Source: Tipula vernalis (Eukaryota; Arthropoda; Insecta; Diptera; Tipulidae). Taken from it: a DNA stretch of 64,000 nt. The position numbers and the translations under genes are program-made. This document shows, in pieces, positions 12,073 through 22,849 of the stretch (its first letter is position 1; the number at the start of each line of letters is the position of its first letter). The notes under the pieces are model-generated. The model saw only the letters and a list, made by a program, of their open reading frames with translations, was not told where the DNA came from and made no database searches. The stretch is taken from the NCBI GenBank assembly GCA_958295665.1, contig OY282560.1:148234091-148298090 (forward strand). The letters are read 5' to 3'.

Positions 12073-12076
<4 letters not shown>

Positions 12077-12399
12077 GTTAACTAAATAATTGTGTTTCAT
12101 TTCCGGAAATAATTTTCCTTATCTGAGAAATACTAAGGACATAACGTATAATTATTGTACTAACAACCAATTTTTTAATTTCAATAGTTAATAAGTTGTT
12201 TGTTTAAAGTGTAATCACATTTTATTTCAATAATTTTAAAATAGTTTTTATAATAACTTTAGTGATTAAATAAATTATTTTCGAATTATTGAAATTAAAT
12301 GCTACCACACATTGGACGAATAAGTTGTTACCTATTGAAACAATAAATTTGGCTATAAGTTTAATAATCACATTAGCTATTTATAAAATAATTTAAGTT

Positions 12400-13100
12400 A
12401 TGGCAATAATAAGTTTACTAGTTCCCAGCTACGTTAAGTTATGTGGCCCATTAGATTCGTTTTCCGGATATATTTATGAAAATTATATATTTATGAAAGA
12501 AATTAAAAAATCTATTAAAAAACCTCAAAATATTTTAAAGCAATTGTCTAATAAAATTTACGAACGGGAAAATTTAAATAATTTTATCTTAGAAAATAAG
12601 TTAGAAGACGTGGAGATATTTGAAGACGGCAACAGGTATAATAAATCATTTAAATTTGATTCGTTTATAAACATGGGAAGATTGTAGTTCCTACATGCGC
12701 TGATTTACTCTTTATTTACACACAATTTTTAAACATTTTATTTATCTAATATTCTTTTATTTTCAGACTAAATATTTAGCACCTTATGTACCAGTAGAGG
12801 AAAAGCACCATTTGACCGGTATCAGTAAAATCATCAGTGATGGATTACTAAAGGAGTATAATTGGAATGGGATGAACTCAAAGAATTCACTAAAAGACAT
12901 TCCGCTTTTTAGTAAGATTCTCTATGGTCCTTTGATAACGTTAATTACAAATAAATGTCATATTAACAAATTTCATTTTAATTATAGATGCCTGGAAACT
13001 TAGTTTCACATCATACGCTGAATATGAAAAAAGCTTCAAAAAGCAAATATTTGATTCACATAATCGTGAAAGCAGACGTCAAAGTCAATTACGGCTTTTA
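12400..13100 (+). pseudogene. Continuation of transposase-domain relic plus DUF4806-like segment
   Basis: The frame at 12400-12687 reads VKLCGPLDSFSGYIYENY then IKKPQNILKQL, the block that follows YPQIYGLKHV in the family seen at 6482-6868, so this is the downstream half split by the gypsy insertion. After a TTTTATTTTCAG acceptor-like site (~12766) comes a segment with LLKEYNWNG...KNSLKDIPLFSKI, resembling DUF4806. It continues in a shifted frame past 13004 with an EYEKSFKKQIFD-like tail. Identity of the first block is fairly sure; DUF4806 assignment is tentative. Confidence 0.6.
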
Positions 13101-13588
13101 TAGAATTAGTTTACTAATTCACAATGATTTGATTATTTTTAAGAAAATTTAATTTATCTATGTTTAATTTAGTTTTACAAATGGATTTTTTTAAAATATT
13201 TTTAATAATGAATTTAATAATTAGCTATTAATTTTAATTTAATATTTATGAATTTGAAATTTTGAACTGATTTTGAAGTTTTTATACATATAATATATAT
13301 CATTTAAATTCGAATATTTTTGAGTAGTAAACACAACGTGTGCAATATTATGTGCAATATTTAATGAGTTGAACAGGTCACTGAAATTTTTATGTTTACT
13401 TAAAGGCTTTGCCACCATACAAAATGAACAAAAGAATTTCTAAATTAACAATCCAATTTTTGGAAAAATTTTCATGCGAACAACCCCACCTAATTATCTT
13501 ATAGCCTTATAGGTCAAATTTCTATTTGCCCAGCGACAAGATATAAAAATGCAATTTATTAATATATATTTATAATTTAATTTTGTTT
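13101..13588. other. No gene seen
   Basis: AT-rich flank of the LINE insertion at 13600; no domain or repeat recognised. Confidence 0.4.
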
Positions 13589-13599
13589 AAAACTATGAT
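13589..13599 (+). repeat. Target-site duplication, left copy
   Basis: AAAACTATGAT, identical to 18264-18274 on the other side of the inverted LINE. Confidence 0.85.
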
Positions 13600-13823
13600 T
13601 TTTTTTTTTTTTTTTTTTAATTTAAAATAAATTGTATTTATTTATTTTATGTAATTACAATCCAGTCTCCTGGACTAATTAGCAATTTGTTTCTGACTTA
13701 ATTTACTAACTTAAATTAATCTATGGCTTCTTTCCATTGGCATTCCATAGTGTTTGGTAAATTGAAGTAAACCACATCTTTGTTGTGGATTTTAGATCAG
13801 CATAATGCTGCTTAAACTGACAA

Positions 13824-15965
13824 TCACACCAGCTCAAAAGGTTTGGTTCTTTTAAGTCTGCGAACTAAATTCGTGATGCTTAGGAGCTGAGTTGCCTCAA
13901 TGTTCACATGTTGGCGGAGCCTTTCTTCATGTCTCCGTGCTTTTTCCTGGATTTCATTTAAGATGAGGTTCATTTTAAGGTCCCTATGAAGGTCATTGTT
14001 CCTAACATACCAAGGTGCATCAACGATGTTCCTTAATACCATATTCTGAAATCTTTGGATGATATTTACGTTGCTCTGTTTGGTACAACCCCAAAGCTGA
14101 ATACCATAAGTCCAAATCGGTTTCAATATTTGCTTATAAAGTAGAAGCTTGTTGTATGTTGATAAATAAGAGTTCCTTCCCATCAGCCAATACATTTTTC
14201 TGTATTTAAGTCTTAATTCTTCACTTTTCTTCTTGACGTGTGCTTTCCATCGTAGTTTAGCATCCAGGGTCATGCCGAGATACTTAGCTGTGTTCGCATG
14301 CGGTATTATTTCCCGATTTATGGTAATCGGAATATGTTCGATTCGTCTGTTTGTAAAGTTGATGTGAACTGATTTAGCTTCATTTAGTTTTATTCTCCAT
14401 CTTTTTGTCCATTTATATATTTGAGTTATAGCTGATTGTAACTTCTGTGTTGATTCTTCGTTGCTTTTTCCAACAGCTAAGATCGCCGTATCATCTGCAA
14501 AAGTTGCCACTGTGTTGTTTTCTAATGTAGGAAGATCATAAGTATATAGTAGGTATAAAACCGGCCCTAATACACTGCCCTGTGGAACTCCTGCATTGAT
14601 TTCTTTCAATTCAGAAAATGTATCATCTAACTTAATCCTGAAGAACCTATCTTTCAAGTATGATTCTAGTATCTTAGCAAATTGCATTGGTAGAAGATTC
14701 CTTAACTTGTGGTTAAGTCCTTCATGCCACACTCTATCAAACGCTTGTGCAACGTCTAGAAATACTGTTGAACAGACTTTTTTCTCCTCTAATGCTTTCT
14801 CAATTATACTGGTTATTCTGTGTACTTGATCAATTGTTGAGTGTTGGTTGCGAAAACCGAACTGATGATTTGGGATCAAGTTTTTACTCTCGATTATCGG
14901 ATTTGATCTTTTTACCAGAAGCTTCTCAAAGAGTTTGGACATGACTGGCAATAGCGAAATTGGCCTATAAGACGATGTTATGTGTGGTGGTTTCCCAGGT
15001 TTTGGGATCATAATTACTTCTGCAATTTTCCATAAGCTTGGTACACATTTGATTCTAAATGCTGCATTTATAAGATTGGTGAGTTTCACCAGAGCTTTCC
15101 TTGGCAGTTCTTTTAAGATTTCTGCAGTAATAAGATCGTACCCAGGAGCTTTTTTCGTATTCATATTAGCTGTTATCTCACGCATGACTTCTTTTGGTGT
15201 TGTGGGTAGGATTTCTTTACTTTCTTGCACAGCTTGTTCAGTTATTATCTCGGCTTCCAACGTTTGGTCTTCATGTGGCTGGAATATTTTTTCGAGGTGT
15301 TCGGCAAATTCTCGAGCTTTGTCTTCATTATTTCTAGCCCATTTCTCACCTGCTATTTTTATTGGGGGAATCTGCATTATTGGTCTTTTGATTCTTTTGG
15401 TTGCTTTCCAAAGAAAATAATCAGTACTGTTATCATTAGTTAATTTTCTTAAATAGTTGCTGATTGATTCATCTTTCAATTCTTTGATCTCTCTTCTTAA
15501 TTGTTGAGTGAGGTTGTTCAAATGAGTTTTATCTTGGGGGGCCCTTGTTTGTTGCCATACTCTTCTCGCTCTTCTTTTTTCTGCGAGGAGTTCCCTAATT
15601 TCCATAGGGTAATTGTTTCCCTTGATTTTCGTTTTAATTTCAGGAGTATTTTCCCAAGCTGATTGCTGTATATCGTTTACAAATTTGTGAACTTCTTTGT
15701 CTAATTGTTCTTCAGTCTTTAATGGAACCATTAAGTTAATTTTTTCTTCTAGCGATAGTCTAAAGCATGCCCAATTAGTGTGATTATTTACTAGGAAAGG
15801 GTTTCTTTCTTTCTGAATGATTTTTTCACTTAACGTTAGAAGTATTGGTGAATGATCAGAGTTTAAGTCGTGGCTTTCATCTACTTGTACATAATTTACA
15901 GATATGTTCTTTATTATAAAGAAATCAATCAGATCTGGCACTTTGTTTGGAGGGTGTTGGGTGCG
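13824..15965 (-). CDS. Jockey-clade ORF2, 3' part: endonuclease end and reverse transcriptase
   Basis: Uninterrupted frame. It opens in antisense of the element's own 5' UTR (nominal ATG at 16031), then gives the endonuclease C-terminus (NKVPDLIDFF, and LNSDHSPILL with the SDH catalytic motif). RT follows with KKAPGYDLI, SYRPISLLPVMSKLFEKLL, VFLDVAQAFDRVWHEGL, GVPQGSVLGPVLYLLY and the catalytic FADDTAIL. The C-terminus has TKYLGMTLDAKLRWK and a Jockey-type tail. Open throughout, so RT is undamaged in coding terms. It cannot make a working ORF2 protein because the endonuclease start lies inverted on the other strand. Confidence 0.9.
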   Translation of the reverse strand, partial: RTQHPPNKVPDLIDFFIIKNISVNYVQVDESHDLNSDHSPILLTLSEKIIQKERNPFLVNNHTNWACFRLSLEEKINLMVPLKTEEQLDKEVHKFVNDIQQSAWENTPEIKTKIKGNNYPMEIRELLAEKRRARRVWQQTRAPQDKTHLNNLTQQLRREIKELKDESISNYLRKLTNDNSTDYFLWKATKRIKRPIMQIPPIKIAGEKWARNNEDKAREFAEHLEKIFQPHEDQTLEAEIITEQAVQESKEILPTTPKEVMREITANMNTKKAPGYDLITAEILKELPRKALVKLTNLINAAFRIKCVPSLWKIAEVIMIPKPGKPPHITSSYRPISLLPVMSKLFEKLLVKRSNPIIESKNLIPNHQFGFRNQHSTIDQVHRITSIIEKALEEKKVCSTVFLDVAQAFDRVWHEGLNHKLRNLLPMQFAKILESYLKDRFFRIKLDDTFSELKEINAGVPQGSVLGPVLYLLYTYDLPTLENNTVATFADDTAILAVGKSNEESTQKLQSAITQIYKWTKRWRIKLNEAKSVHINFTNRRIEHIPITINREIIPHANTAKYLGMTLDAKLRWKAHVKKKSEELRLKYRKMYWLMGRNSYLSTYNKLLLYKQILKPIWTYGIQLWGCTKQSNVNIIQRFQNMVLRNIVDAPWYVRNNDLHRDLKMNLILNEIQEKARRHEERLRQHVNIEATQLLSITNLVRRLKRTKPFELV

Positions 15966-16144
15966 TCTCAATAGGGTAGGGGTTGACCGTCTATAGCCAT
16001 GTATCTCGTGGTCTATATTCCAACACTGCAACTATGTAGAAACCACCAAATGTGTCTAGTATACCTCCACGTGGTAACACCCGGGCAACGATGTGAAGCA
16101 TCGGCGAAATACTAGAGGCGAGTGCAATACACTATAAATGAGCA

Positions 16145-17747
16145 ATGAGCAGAACAAATAAGGAAACTAATACTCCAGGTGGTACACCTGTTGCTCAGGT
16201 AAATCCACCCTCTTCGGAGGTCGGTCTCATGGATTCTGGGGGAGACCAGCCATTGCTATACAACAATTATTTTAACCAATCCCAAGACATGTTGGTGAAT
16301 GAACAAGCTCATTTGAGTGAAATAGAAAAGGATAATTCACATCCCTTCCAGAGGAGTAACAAAGTCGCGTATTCTCCGAAAAGAGGCGATATTCCCTCCA
16401 TTGAGGCCAGCAGCCACAACACTCGTTTTACAAACGAAGAAAAGCTTCACAATGAATTGTGTAAAGCTAATAATGCATTAGTTGAAGCCAACAATATAAA
16501 TAAGCAACTGAATGTTACAATTGCATGGATACAGGAGCGTATGAAGACGCTTGAAAACGAAGTTAAAGCTCTTAAGCCAAAGGAGGACATCGGTTCTACT
16601 CCTAACCAGAATACAACTCCACAAGAGTATCATACGGATGAAGAAGAACTAGCTCGAGAAACTGAGTGGATTAGAGTTAAAGGTGGGAGAAAAAAAAGGA
16701 GACGGAATAATACGCCCTCCCCACCTCAATTAAAGGATAATGTTCCAAATATTATCCAGAAACAACCAAAAAAAATACCTCCACCACCACCAATAGTAAT
16801 AGATGAAGTCAAAGACTACGATGTACTCTATGAAAAAATAAAAACAATAACTGCTACTGATAAGTTTAATGCAAAGGTGATGAATGGAAACACCATCAAA
16901 ATAAACTTAGAAGATGCTGAAACATACAGAAAAATGACAAAAATGTTAAATGAAGAAAAACGTGCTTGGCACACGTTTGAAGATAAACAAACCAGACCAA
17001 TTAGGGTCATGGCTAAAAACTTACACTTTACGTGTAAACCAGATAAAATAATTGATGACCTGAAAGCAAAAGGATTTAAGGCAACTGAAGCATCGATTAA
17101 GCTAAAACGGAGAGGCAAAGTACCTCTCAACATGTTTATGTTGACCTTCGATACTGATGAAGATATCGAAAAAATTTATCAAATTAAGTACATCTTGGGG
17201 TGCAAAGTGGTTATTCAGCCTCTAAGAAGGTCTAAGCTTATACCACAATGTAAACAATGTCAAGCCTATGGACATACACAAAAATATTGCAACAGGGAAC
17301 CTACATAGGTGTGTCAAATGTTTAGGTAAACATCATACCAAAGATTGTGTAAAAGCCCAAAATGTTCAACCTAAATGCGTTCACTGTGGAGAAAACCATC
17401 CGGCTAACTACAGAGGATGCAGCGTTGCTATTGAACTGCAAAATATCAAAAATAAGAACGTGATTGCTAAAAATCCAAGTTCATTCAGGAAACAAGCGGT
17501 TAAGATGAACCGACCCGAAGTAAATCGTAGAGTGTCGGGAACTACTCAAGGACAATTTGGTAAAATGACTTATGCTCAAGTAATGATGAGCAACGGAAAT
17601 CCAGGAAAAACTGCTCAAAATGACGATATAAGTCAAACACTTAAATTAATTTTAAGCAGACTAAATACATTTGATGAGCGATTACAGAAACTAGAGTACA
17701 GCACTAAGGGAGCCATCCCTAAACAGAAAAATGGCCCAAGATCTTAG
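16145..17747 (+). pseudogene. Jockey-clade ORF1 (gag-like, three zinc knuckles), one frameshift
   Basis: ATG at 16145; a coiled-coil-like segment near 16430-16590 is followed by a PRE_C2HC-type region and then CCHC knuckles: CKQCQAYGHTQKYC, CVKCLGKHHTKDC and CVHCGENHPANYRGC. The frame ends at 17308, while the other two knuckles continue in a second frame (17268-17747), so one indel near 17300 separates knuckle 1 from 2. It lies in the inverted 5' half of the LINE. Jockey ORF1 packages the element's RNA. Confidence 0.85.
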
Positions 17748-18263
17748 AATCTTATGTTGGAATGCCAATGGACTGATGCAACATCAACAAGAACTGCAAG
17801 TGGTCCTGGACACAGAAAAAATCGATGTATGTCTCATCACGGAAACACACTTCACTAGACAATCAAACATTAAATTTAAAAATTATCAAATATATCACAC
17901 TATTGACCCTGGAAACACTGCTAAAGGAGGTAGTGCTGTTATAATTAGAAATAGTATTCATCACTATGATGAGTTAAAATATGAAACGGAAGAAATACAA
18001 GCAACTGCTGTTATTGTCAAATCCAAAAGTAGTTATATTTGTATTGCTAGTATTTACTGCCCACCGAAGCACTCAATGAAAGAAAAAGATTATCTCGAGT
18101 TCCTCAGTAAATTAGGAAAACGATTTGTACTTGGAGGAGACTTTAATGCAAAAAATGTCCACTGGGGATCCAGATTAACAACAACTAAGGGTAAAGAACT
18201 CCTAAAAGCTATCAGAAAATGCAGTTGTGAAGCCCTCTCAACTGGAAAACCAACCTACTGGCC
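17731..18263 (+). pseudogene. Jockey-clade ORF2, N-terminal part of AP endonuclease (split by inversion)
   Basis: ATG at 17731 overlaps the ORF1 stop by 17 nt, a usual ORF1/ORF2 arrangement. Apurinic-endonuclease motifs are present: LCWNANGL, LITETHF (catalytic Glu) and GGDFNAKNVHWGS. It is cut at PTYWP where the target duplication begins at 18264; the stop read at 18271-18273 is flank sequence. The rest of the domain is on the minus strand upstream of RT. Confidence 0.9.
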
Positions 18264-18274
18264 AAAACTATGAT
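18264..18274 (+). repeat. Target-site duplication, right copy
   Basis: AAAACTATGAT, identical to 13589-13599. Confidence 0.85.
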
Positions 18275-18499
18275 GACTTAAATAAATTTGAACTAATTTA
18301 AATAATTTTGCGAAATAATTTTACGAATGGTGGTTTCCCAAAAATTGAAAATGCCGTAGGGATTAGGAATTCATTCGTTTTATTTGTGACAATGTAATTT
18401 AAAAAAAAATTAAAAACTTCTTTAAGTCTCTTTTAAATAAATAAAATAAAACCAAATTTTATTGGACTTTTTATTCCTATGTAAAACCAAAGCAAAGAC

Positions 18500-18614
18500 G
18501 GCAATCAGAAATATAGTATTAACAAAGACCACCATCAAATTTGTTACCAATGACCCCACCAAACATATTACTAACGAAAATCGTGAGACATAATACCAAC
18601 GTACGCCACTATAT
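18500..18614. repeat. 25-bp minisatellite, left part
   Basis: Units of 25 bp with consensus near GTTACCAATGACCACCAAACAT, for instance from 18536 onward. The array is broken by the Tc1 element and resumes at 20103. Confidence 0.65.
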
Positions 18615-20102
18615 AGCCTTGGCCAAAATTATAAAGCACCCCTCCCAAATTGCATTATCTACAAAACGAATGAAGACAAAAATTAAAACTCAATATTTTT
18701 AGGAAATACTTTTTATATTTTATTAATTTTAGTATTTTGTAGGTCATCCTTTGGCTTTGATGACAGCCAGGACTCTTTTATTCATCGACCGTACTAATTT
18801 TTCGCAGGTATTTCTCGATATATTTTTCCATTCCTCTGTCAGCGCACGTTTGAGGTCTTCCTTTGAAGTCATACTGCGATCCTTGATTTTTTTTTTAAAT
18901 TGACCACAAATTTTCAATGGGATTTAGGTCTGGTGACTGGGCGGGCCAGTCCATGACTCGAATTTGTTTTTTTCGAAACCAACTCATCGTAACGCGGGAA
19001 GTATGGCAGGGGGCATTATCCTGTTGATAAATTATCGAAGAACTATCCGTTTCCCCAAAGATTTGCCGAATTGAGGCATTCAATGCAGCCTCGAGGACGG
19101 TAACATAGTTGGTACTGTTCATCGGACCCTCACAAAACAACAGTTTTCCCACCCCTGATGATGCCATACAACCCCACACCATCAGTTTACCCCCTCCATG
19201 CTTTACGGTAGGCACTATACAATCAGGATTGTATGCTTCCCCGACTCTTCTTCTTACGATGGTTGCGCCAGGAGTTCCAAAAATCTATAAGAATTCCATC
19301 AAATTTAACATAAATTTCTCTATTAATTCTTTTAAAAAACATAGCACAATTTTTTATTTTTTTTTTTTTTTGACTAATTATTTATTTTTTATATTTACCT
19401 CAAAAGTAGATTCATCTGACCAAACAACTCTCGCCCAATCCACGTCATACCAATGTTTGTGTTCTAGAGCCCATCTCAAGCGACTTTTTATGTTGGTAAG
19501 TGAGAGCAAAGGTTTTTTTCTTGCTTTACAACCTTTCAATCCAGCTTGCAGGAGCCTTCTTCTAACTGTCCGTGCCGAAATGTGAACTTCTTGTTCTGTT
19601 AAATGCTCTGCAGCTATCTCAGCAGATGTTTTTCTTCGGTTTTTGAGAGATTTTCGCACAATTTGTCGATCGTCTCTTACCGAAGTGATACGATTTCTGC
19701 CTGAGCGTAGTTTATAGGCATAGTCCCCGGTCTCTTTAACCCTTTTCAATGTAGATTGAACTGATCCACGAGAGCATTTTAATTTTTGGGATATTTTAAT
19801 TTGGCTTACACCCTGGGAATCCGACAACACAATTTGTGCCCTTATTCCTTCACTGAGTTGGCACGCTTTAGGCATAATTATCACAAACACACTTTTTTTC
19901 TCAAAAAACTTACGAAAACTCTTTTTGATTTAAAACACTTCTTGTTAAGAACCTAAAACAAAACAAAAATTGGTGATTTTCAATAATTAAGGGTCGCATT
20001 CGGTGGGATGACTCGTTCGTTAACACCCATTGTTTAGAAAGACATAATATTAATATATAATGCTAATAGATAGGGGTGCTTTATATTTTTGGCCATGTTG
20101 TA
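18615..20102 (-). mobile_element. Tc1-like element in minisatellite
   Basis: About 1.49 kb. Inverted ends share GGCCAAAA(A/T)TATAAAGCACCCCT (left 18621-18643 on plus; right 20072-20094 as reverse complement), with TA next to both ends. Size and single transposase gene fit Tc1. Confidence 0.85.
18744..19875 (-). pseudogene. Tc1-like DD34E transposase with one intron and a homopolymer frameshift
   Basis: Start ATG at 19875 (MPKACQLSEG). Exon 1 carries paired helix-turn-helix domains and the first catalytic Asp (VVWSDESTFE). A GT donor at 19398 and AG acceptor at 19285 enclose a 114-bp AT-rich intron containing stops. Joining continues the family exactly (FGTPGATIVRRRVGEAY). Exon 2 has the second Asp (QQDNAPCH) and Glu 34 residues later (SPDLNPIENLW). 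An A-run near 18885-18895 shifts the frame just after ENLW; the last ~45 residues (ending VIKAKG, stop 18744-18746) read in the other frame. Only this indel stops it from being complete. Confidence 0.8.
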
Positions 20103-20215
20103 CATGTTACCAACATACACCACTATACATATATGTTACCAAGTACAACCACCAAACATGTTACTAATGGCAACGACCATACATGTTTCTAAAGAACACC
20201 AAATAACAAGTCTCG
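20103..20215. repeat. 25-bp minisatellite, right part
   Basis: Continues the array at 18500-18614 with units such as GTTACCAAGTACAACCACCA and GTTACTAATGGCAACGACCA, 25-29 bp apart; units become diverged after about 20215. Confidence 0.7.
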
Positions 20216-20229
20216 CAAAACGAGTTATC

Positions 20230-21679
20230 TCAAATACATGTAGTTGTTTTTTGACTGTCTTGTACTGGTTATCAAGACTTGTTGCTAAGTCGTCTGTTGA
20301 TTGTCTTGAAAGACACATTTGCTGGGTAGTCATTGGAAAATTATGCGTAGCCAAATTGAATGAAAAACTATATTCAATTGTCCAAAAAGTAGTTAAATTA
20401 AAGTACACTATGACAATTTAAAGAACGGTCACTATGATAAAATGTATTTCAAAATTCAACGCTAGAGTGTGAAAACACAAAATGGAACTATTTCTTGTTA
20501 ATTTACGATTTACGATCTCGTTTTGCTCACTAGTACCATAAATAACTATTAAAGGCAATAGAAATATCAGAACGTTCCGAAATTTCGACTGAGTTTCAAA
20601 CATCACGTAAAAACAAAACGCAATGCGATGCTGAGGAACACTATAGAATCAATGTTTTCTTCTGTATTATTGATTCTGTCATATCTGGATTGTTAAGGCG
20701 ATTTAAATCGTTGCATCAAATTTGTAATTTATTTCAAATTATTTGGATGTTTGAAGATCTTCCTGACGAGGAAATTTTTGATAGAAAATTTTTTGAAAAA
20801 TATGATATGTGGGCCCCGAAAAATTTCTTAATTTAAAATTTTCATGAGGGATTCCTTTAATTGTCGTGCTTTCGAATAAAGTTCTAATTGCTTTTGATTT
20901 TATGTGTATTAATACATTTAAATCAAAATTGTTTACAATTAAATTAAAACATTCAATACTTTTGAGTCAAAATCTATTAAAATTGACGGTGGCTTTAATT
21001 GAAAAGCCATTTCTTAAATGAAATACTTTACTTTTAACTTTAATTATCAAATGCACCGATGTGCTTAAATTAAAACGTGTAATTTAGTGTTTTTACGGTA
21101 ATTATTTTTCAGTATATGTAAACAAAGAGAAACAAAACAAACCAAGATAGCAAATGGTTTAAATGGATGAATCAAAGTCAACCAAATTGTCTAACATTCA
21201 GGAAAGATAAGGAATTTGAAAATTGTAAACGGAATATTCAAAATTGCCTGGCGTTAAGAAAAACCTATGTTCTTAATACATATTAGAAATTACAACTAAA
21301 ATTTGGCAATTAAAAAAAAATTAGTTAGGAAAATACTTAGGAATTTTGTCTAATAATAATTCTCTAATTTAGTAAATTTAAGACATTTGCAAGCTGCATG
21401 AGATTTAAGAGTTACTTCCTAAATTCTATACCAAATTCGCAAAATCACTTTGTCGCAATTTATTATCCAATAAACAAAATATTAGACCCTTTAACATTTA
21501 ATTTTAATTTTTTTTTTGTTTTCTTTAACATAATAGTGTTGTATAAATTGCAGAAATAGAACGTCTGAATCTAAACTTTTAGCCAGAGAATGGCTTTGAG
21601 ACAATTAATTCCGATAACTTCCCATGTCGGCCAGAAAACTCAAATATTGACCGTATTGGCTCACAAAATAAATTGTATT
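20230..21679. other. No gene seen
   Basis: AT-rich with diverged minisatellite-like sequence up to about 20330 and only short frames without recognisable domains. Confidence 0.4.
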
Positions 21680-21687
21680 GTAGTGAC
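21680..21687 (+). repeat. 8-bp TSD of hAT element, left
   Basis: GTAGTGAC; the right copy at 25954-25961 is GTGGTGAC (7 of 8 match). Confidence 0.6.
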
Positions 21688-21783
21688 TACTGTTGTATAA
21701 TTACCGATATTTTTAAATTTGGTAATGTTACCGGTAATATTACCGGTAACACGGGTAAAATAGGTAACACACTTTTTATTCAA

Positions 21784-22238
21784 TAGTTGTTTTCCAATCG
21801 ACCAACCACAAGCACCCGCTAGCAAACCGCTATTAGATAGGTTTTTGTCCTTGCTACGGTCGATTGGAACGATTAAAATGGATGATGTTAGTAAAACATA
21901 CCCTATAAATCGTATATGTTTTGCAATTGCTGTCAAAATTTTAGTGTGGCGAACAAATAAAAATAAAAAATTTTTTTTATAACAACTTAACCAACGTATT
22001 AACAAATGCGATTGAAAAATATTTATTATTGACACAAAAAAATAAATATTTTTGACATAAAAAAGCGGTTTACCGTTCTACACTCAACCGTCTAGCGGAG
22101 AAATTTTGCGTAACTGCTTCTAACTGCTCGTGAAAAATAACAAGAGCAGTTACGAGTAGTTTATTGAGCGAAGACAAAAACCTTTCTACTAGCGGTTTGC
22201 TAGCGGGTACTTGCGGTTGGTCGACTGGAAAACAACTA
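21784..22238. mobile_element. MITE with ~65-bp inverted repeats
   Basis: 455 bp. Left arm starts TAGTTGTTTTCCA and contains CCCGCTAGCAAACCGCTA; the right arm at ~22170-22238 is its reverse complement with few differences. No coding capacity. Confidence 0.8.
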
Positions 22239-22344
22239 ATATTTTAATTCCAATTTGTACCAAAGAACACTAGTAATATTTTGACTTCTGGACAAAAGTA
22301 GTAATATTTTTAAATAAAACACAAACGGCCTATTATTCTTTCAA

Positions 22345-22690
22345 ATATATTTCATCCTCTTCAAAGTAATCTCCTTCGGATAGAATACACTTATGCCAAT
22401 GTTTTTTCCAGTCTTCGAAACAGTTGTTAAAATCTATTTCCGGAATGGCCTACAAAACCTTCTTCGATTCCGCTTGAATCTCTTCAATCGTGTCAAAACG
22501 ATGTCCCCGAAGCGGTTCCTTGAGTTTCAGGAATAGCCAGAAGTCAAGCGGAGCTAAAGCAGGCGAATGGAAGTTGCGAAACAATATGGGTCGAATTTTT
22601 GGCCAAATAGTCACGTACAACCAATGCAGTGTGAGACGGCGCATTATCATGAAGCAAAAACTAAGAGTTTCCTGCCCAAAATTTTCGTGA
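22345..22690 (-). pseudogene. Mariner transposase C-terminal fragment
   Basis: Two frames give consecutive mariner blocks: DNAPSHTALVVRDYLAKNS in one, then LAPLDFWLFLKLKEPLRGHR and FDTIEEIQAESKKVL in another, ending in an acidic DYFEED-type tail near 22360. The catalytic Asp of DNAPSH and the last Asp (APLDF) are both visible, 34 residues apart as in DD34D mariners. N-terminal half missing. Confidence 0.75.
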
Positions 22691-22849
22691 TCTCAATAAG
22701 ACCTCTAGATGATTTTTGAGCACCAAGTACTTGATTTCCTTGGCGTGGTGTTTATGGGGGTGGTGTTAAGGTCATCGCCTTTAACGCCTGCAGTAAATAA
22801 TAGATTTTACATAAATATGAGTTTATGATCAATTAAACTCTTTAATCAA

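Larger units (their letters stand above)
13600..18263 (-). mobile_element. Jockey-clade LINE with twin-priming 5' inversion
   Basis: One insertion, 4.66 kb, oriented on the minus strand. The poly(A) tail is the T-run at 13600-13618. The 3' half (end of endonuclease plus RT) lies on the minus strand at 13600-~15965. The 5' half (5' UTR, ORF1, start of ORF2 endonuclease) is inverted, on the plus strand at ~15965-18263. The endonuclease breaks at PTYWP (18263) and resumes on the other strand at about NKVPDLIDFF (15955), so the halves are complementary with hardly any loss. An 11-bp duplication flanks the whole. Twin priming during target-primed reverse transcription gives exactly this order. Confidence 0.9.

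Noticed and set aside
14596..15443. Plus-strand open frames across the RT region
   Set aside because: They are antisense to the clear RT frame and show no domain of their own.
13600..18263. Two independent LINEs inserted head to head
   Set aside because: The endonuclease is cut at one point and completed on the other strand, there is one poly(A), and one TSD encloses both halves.
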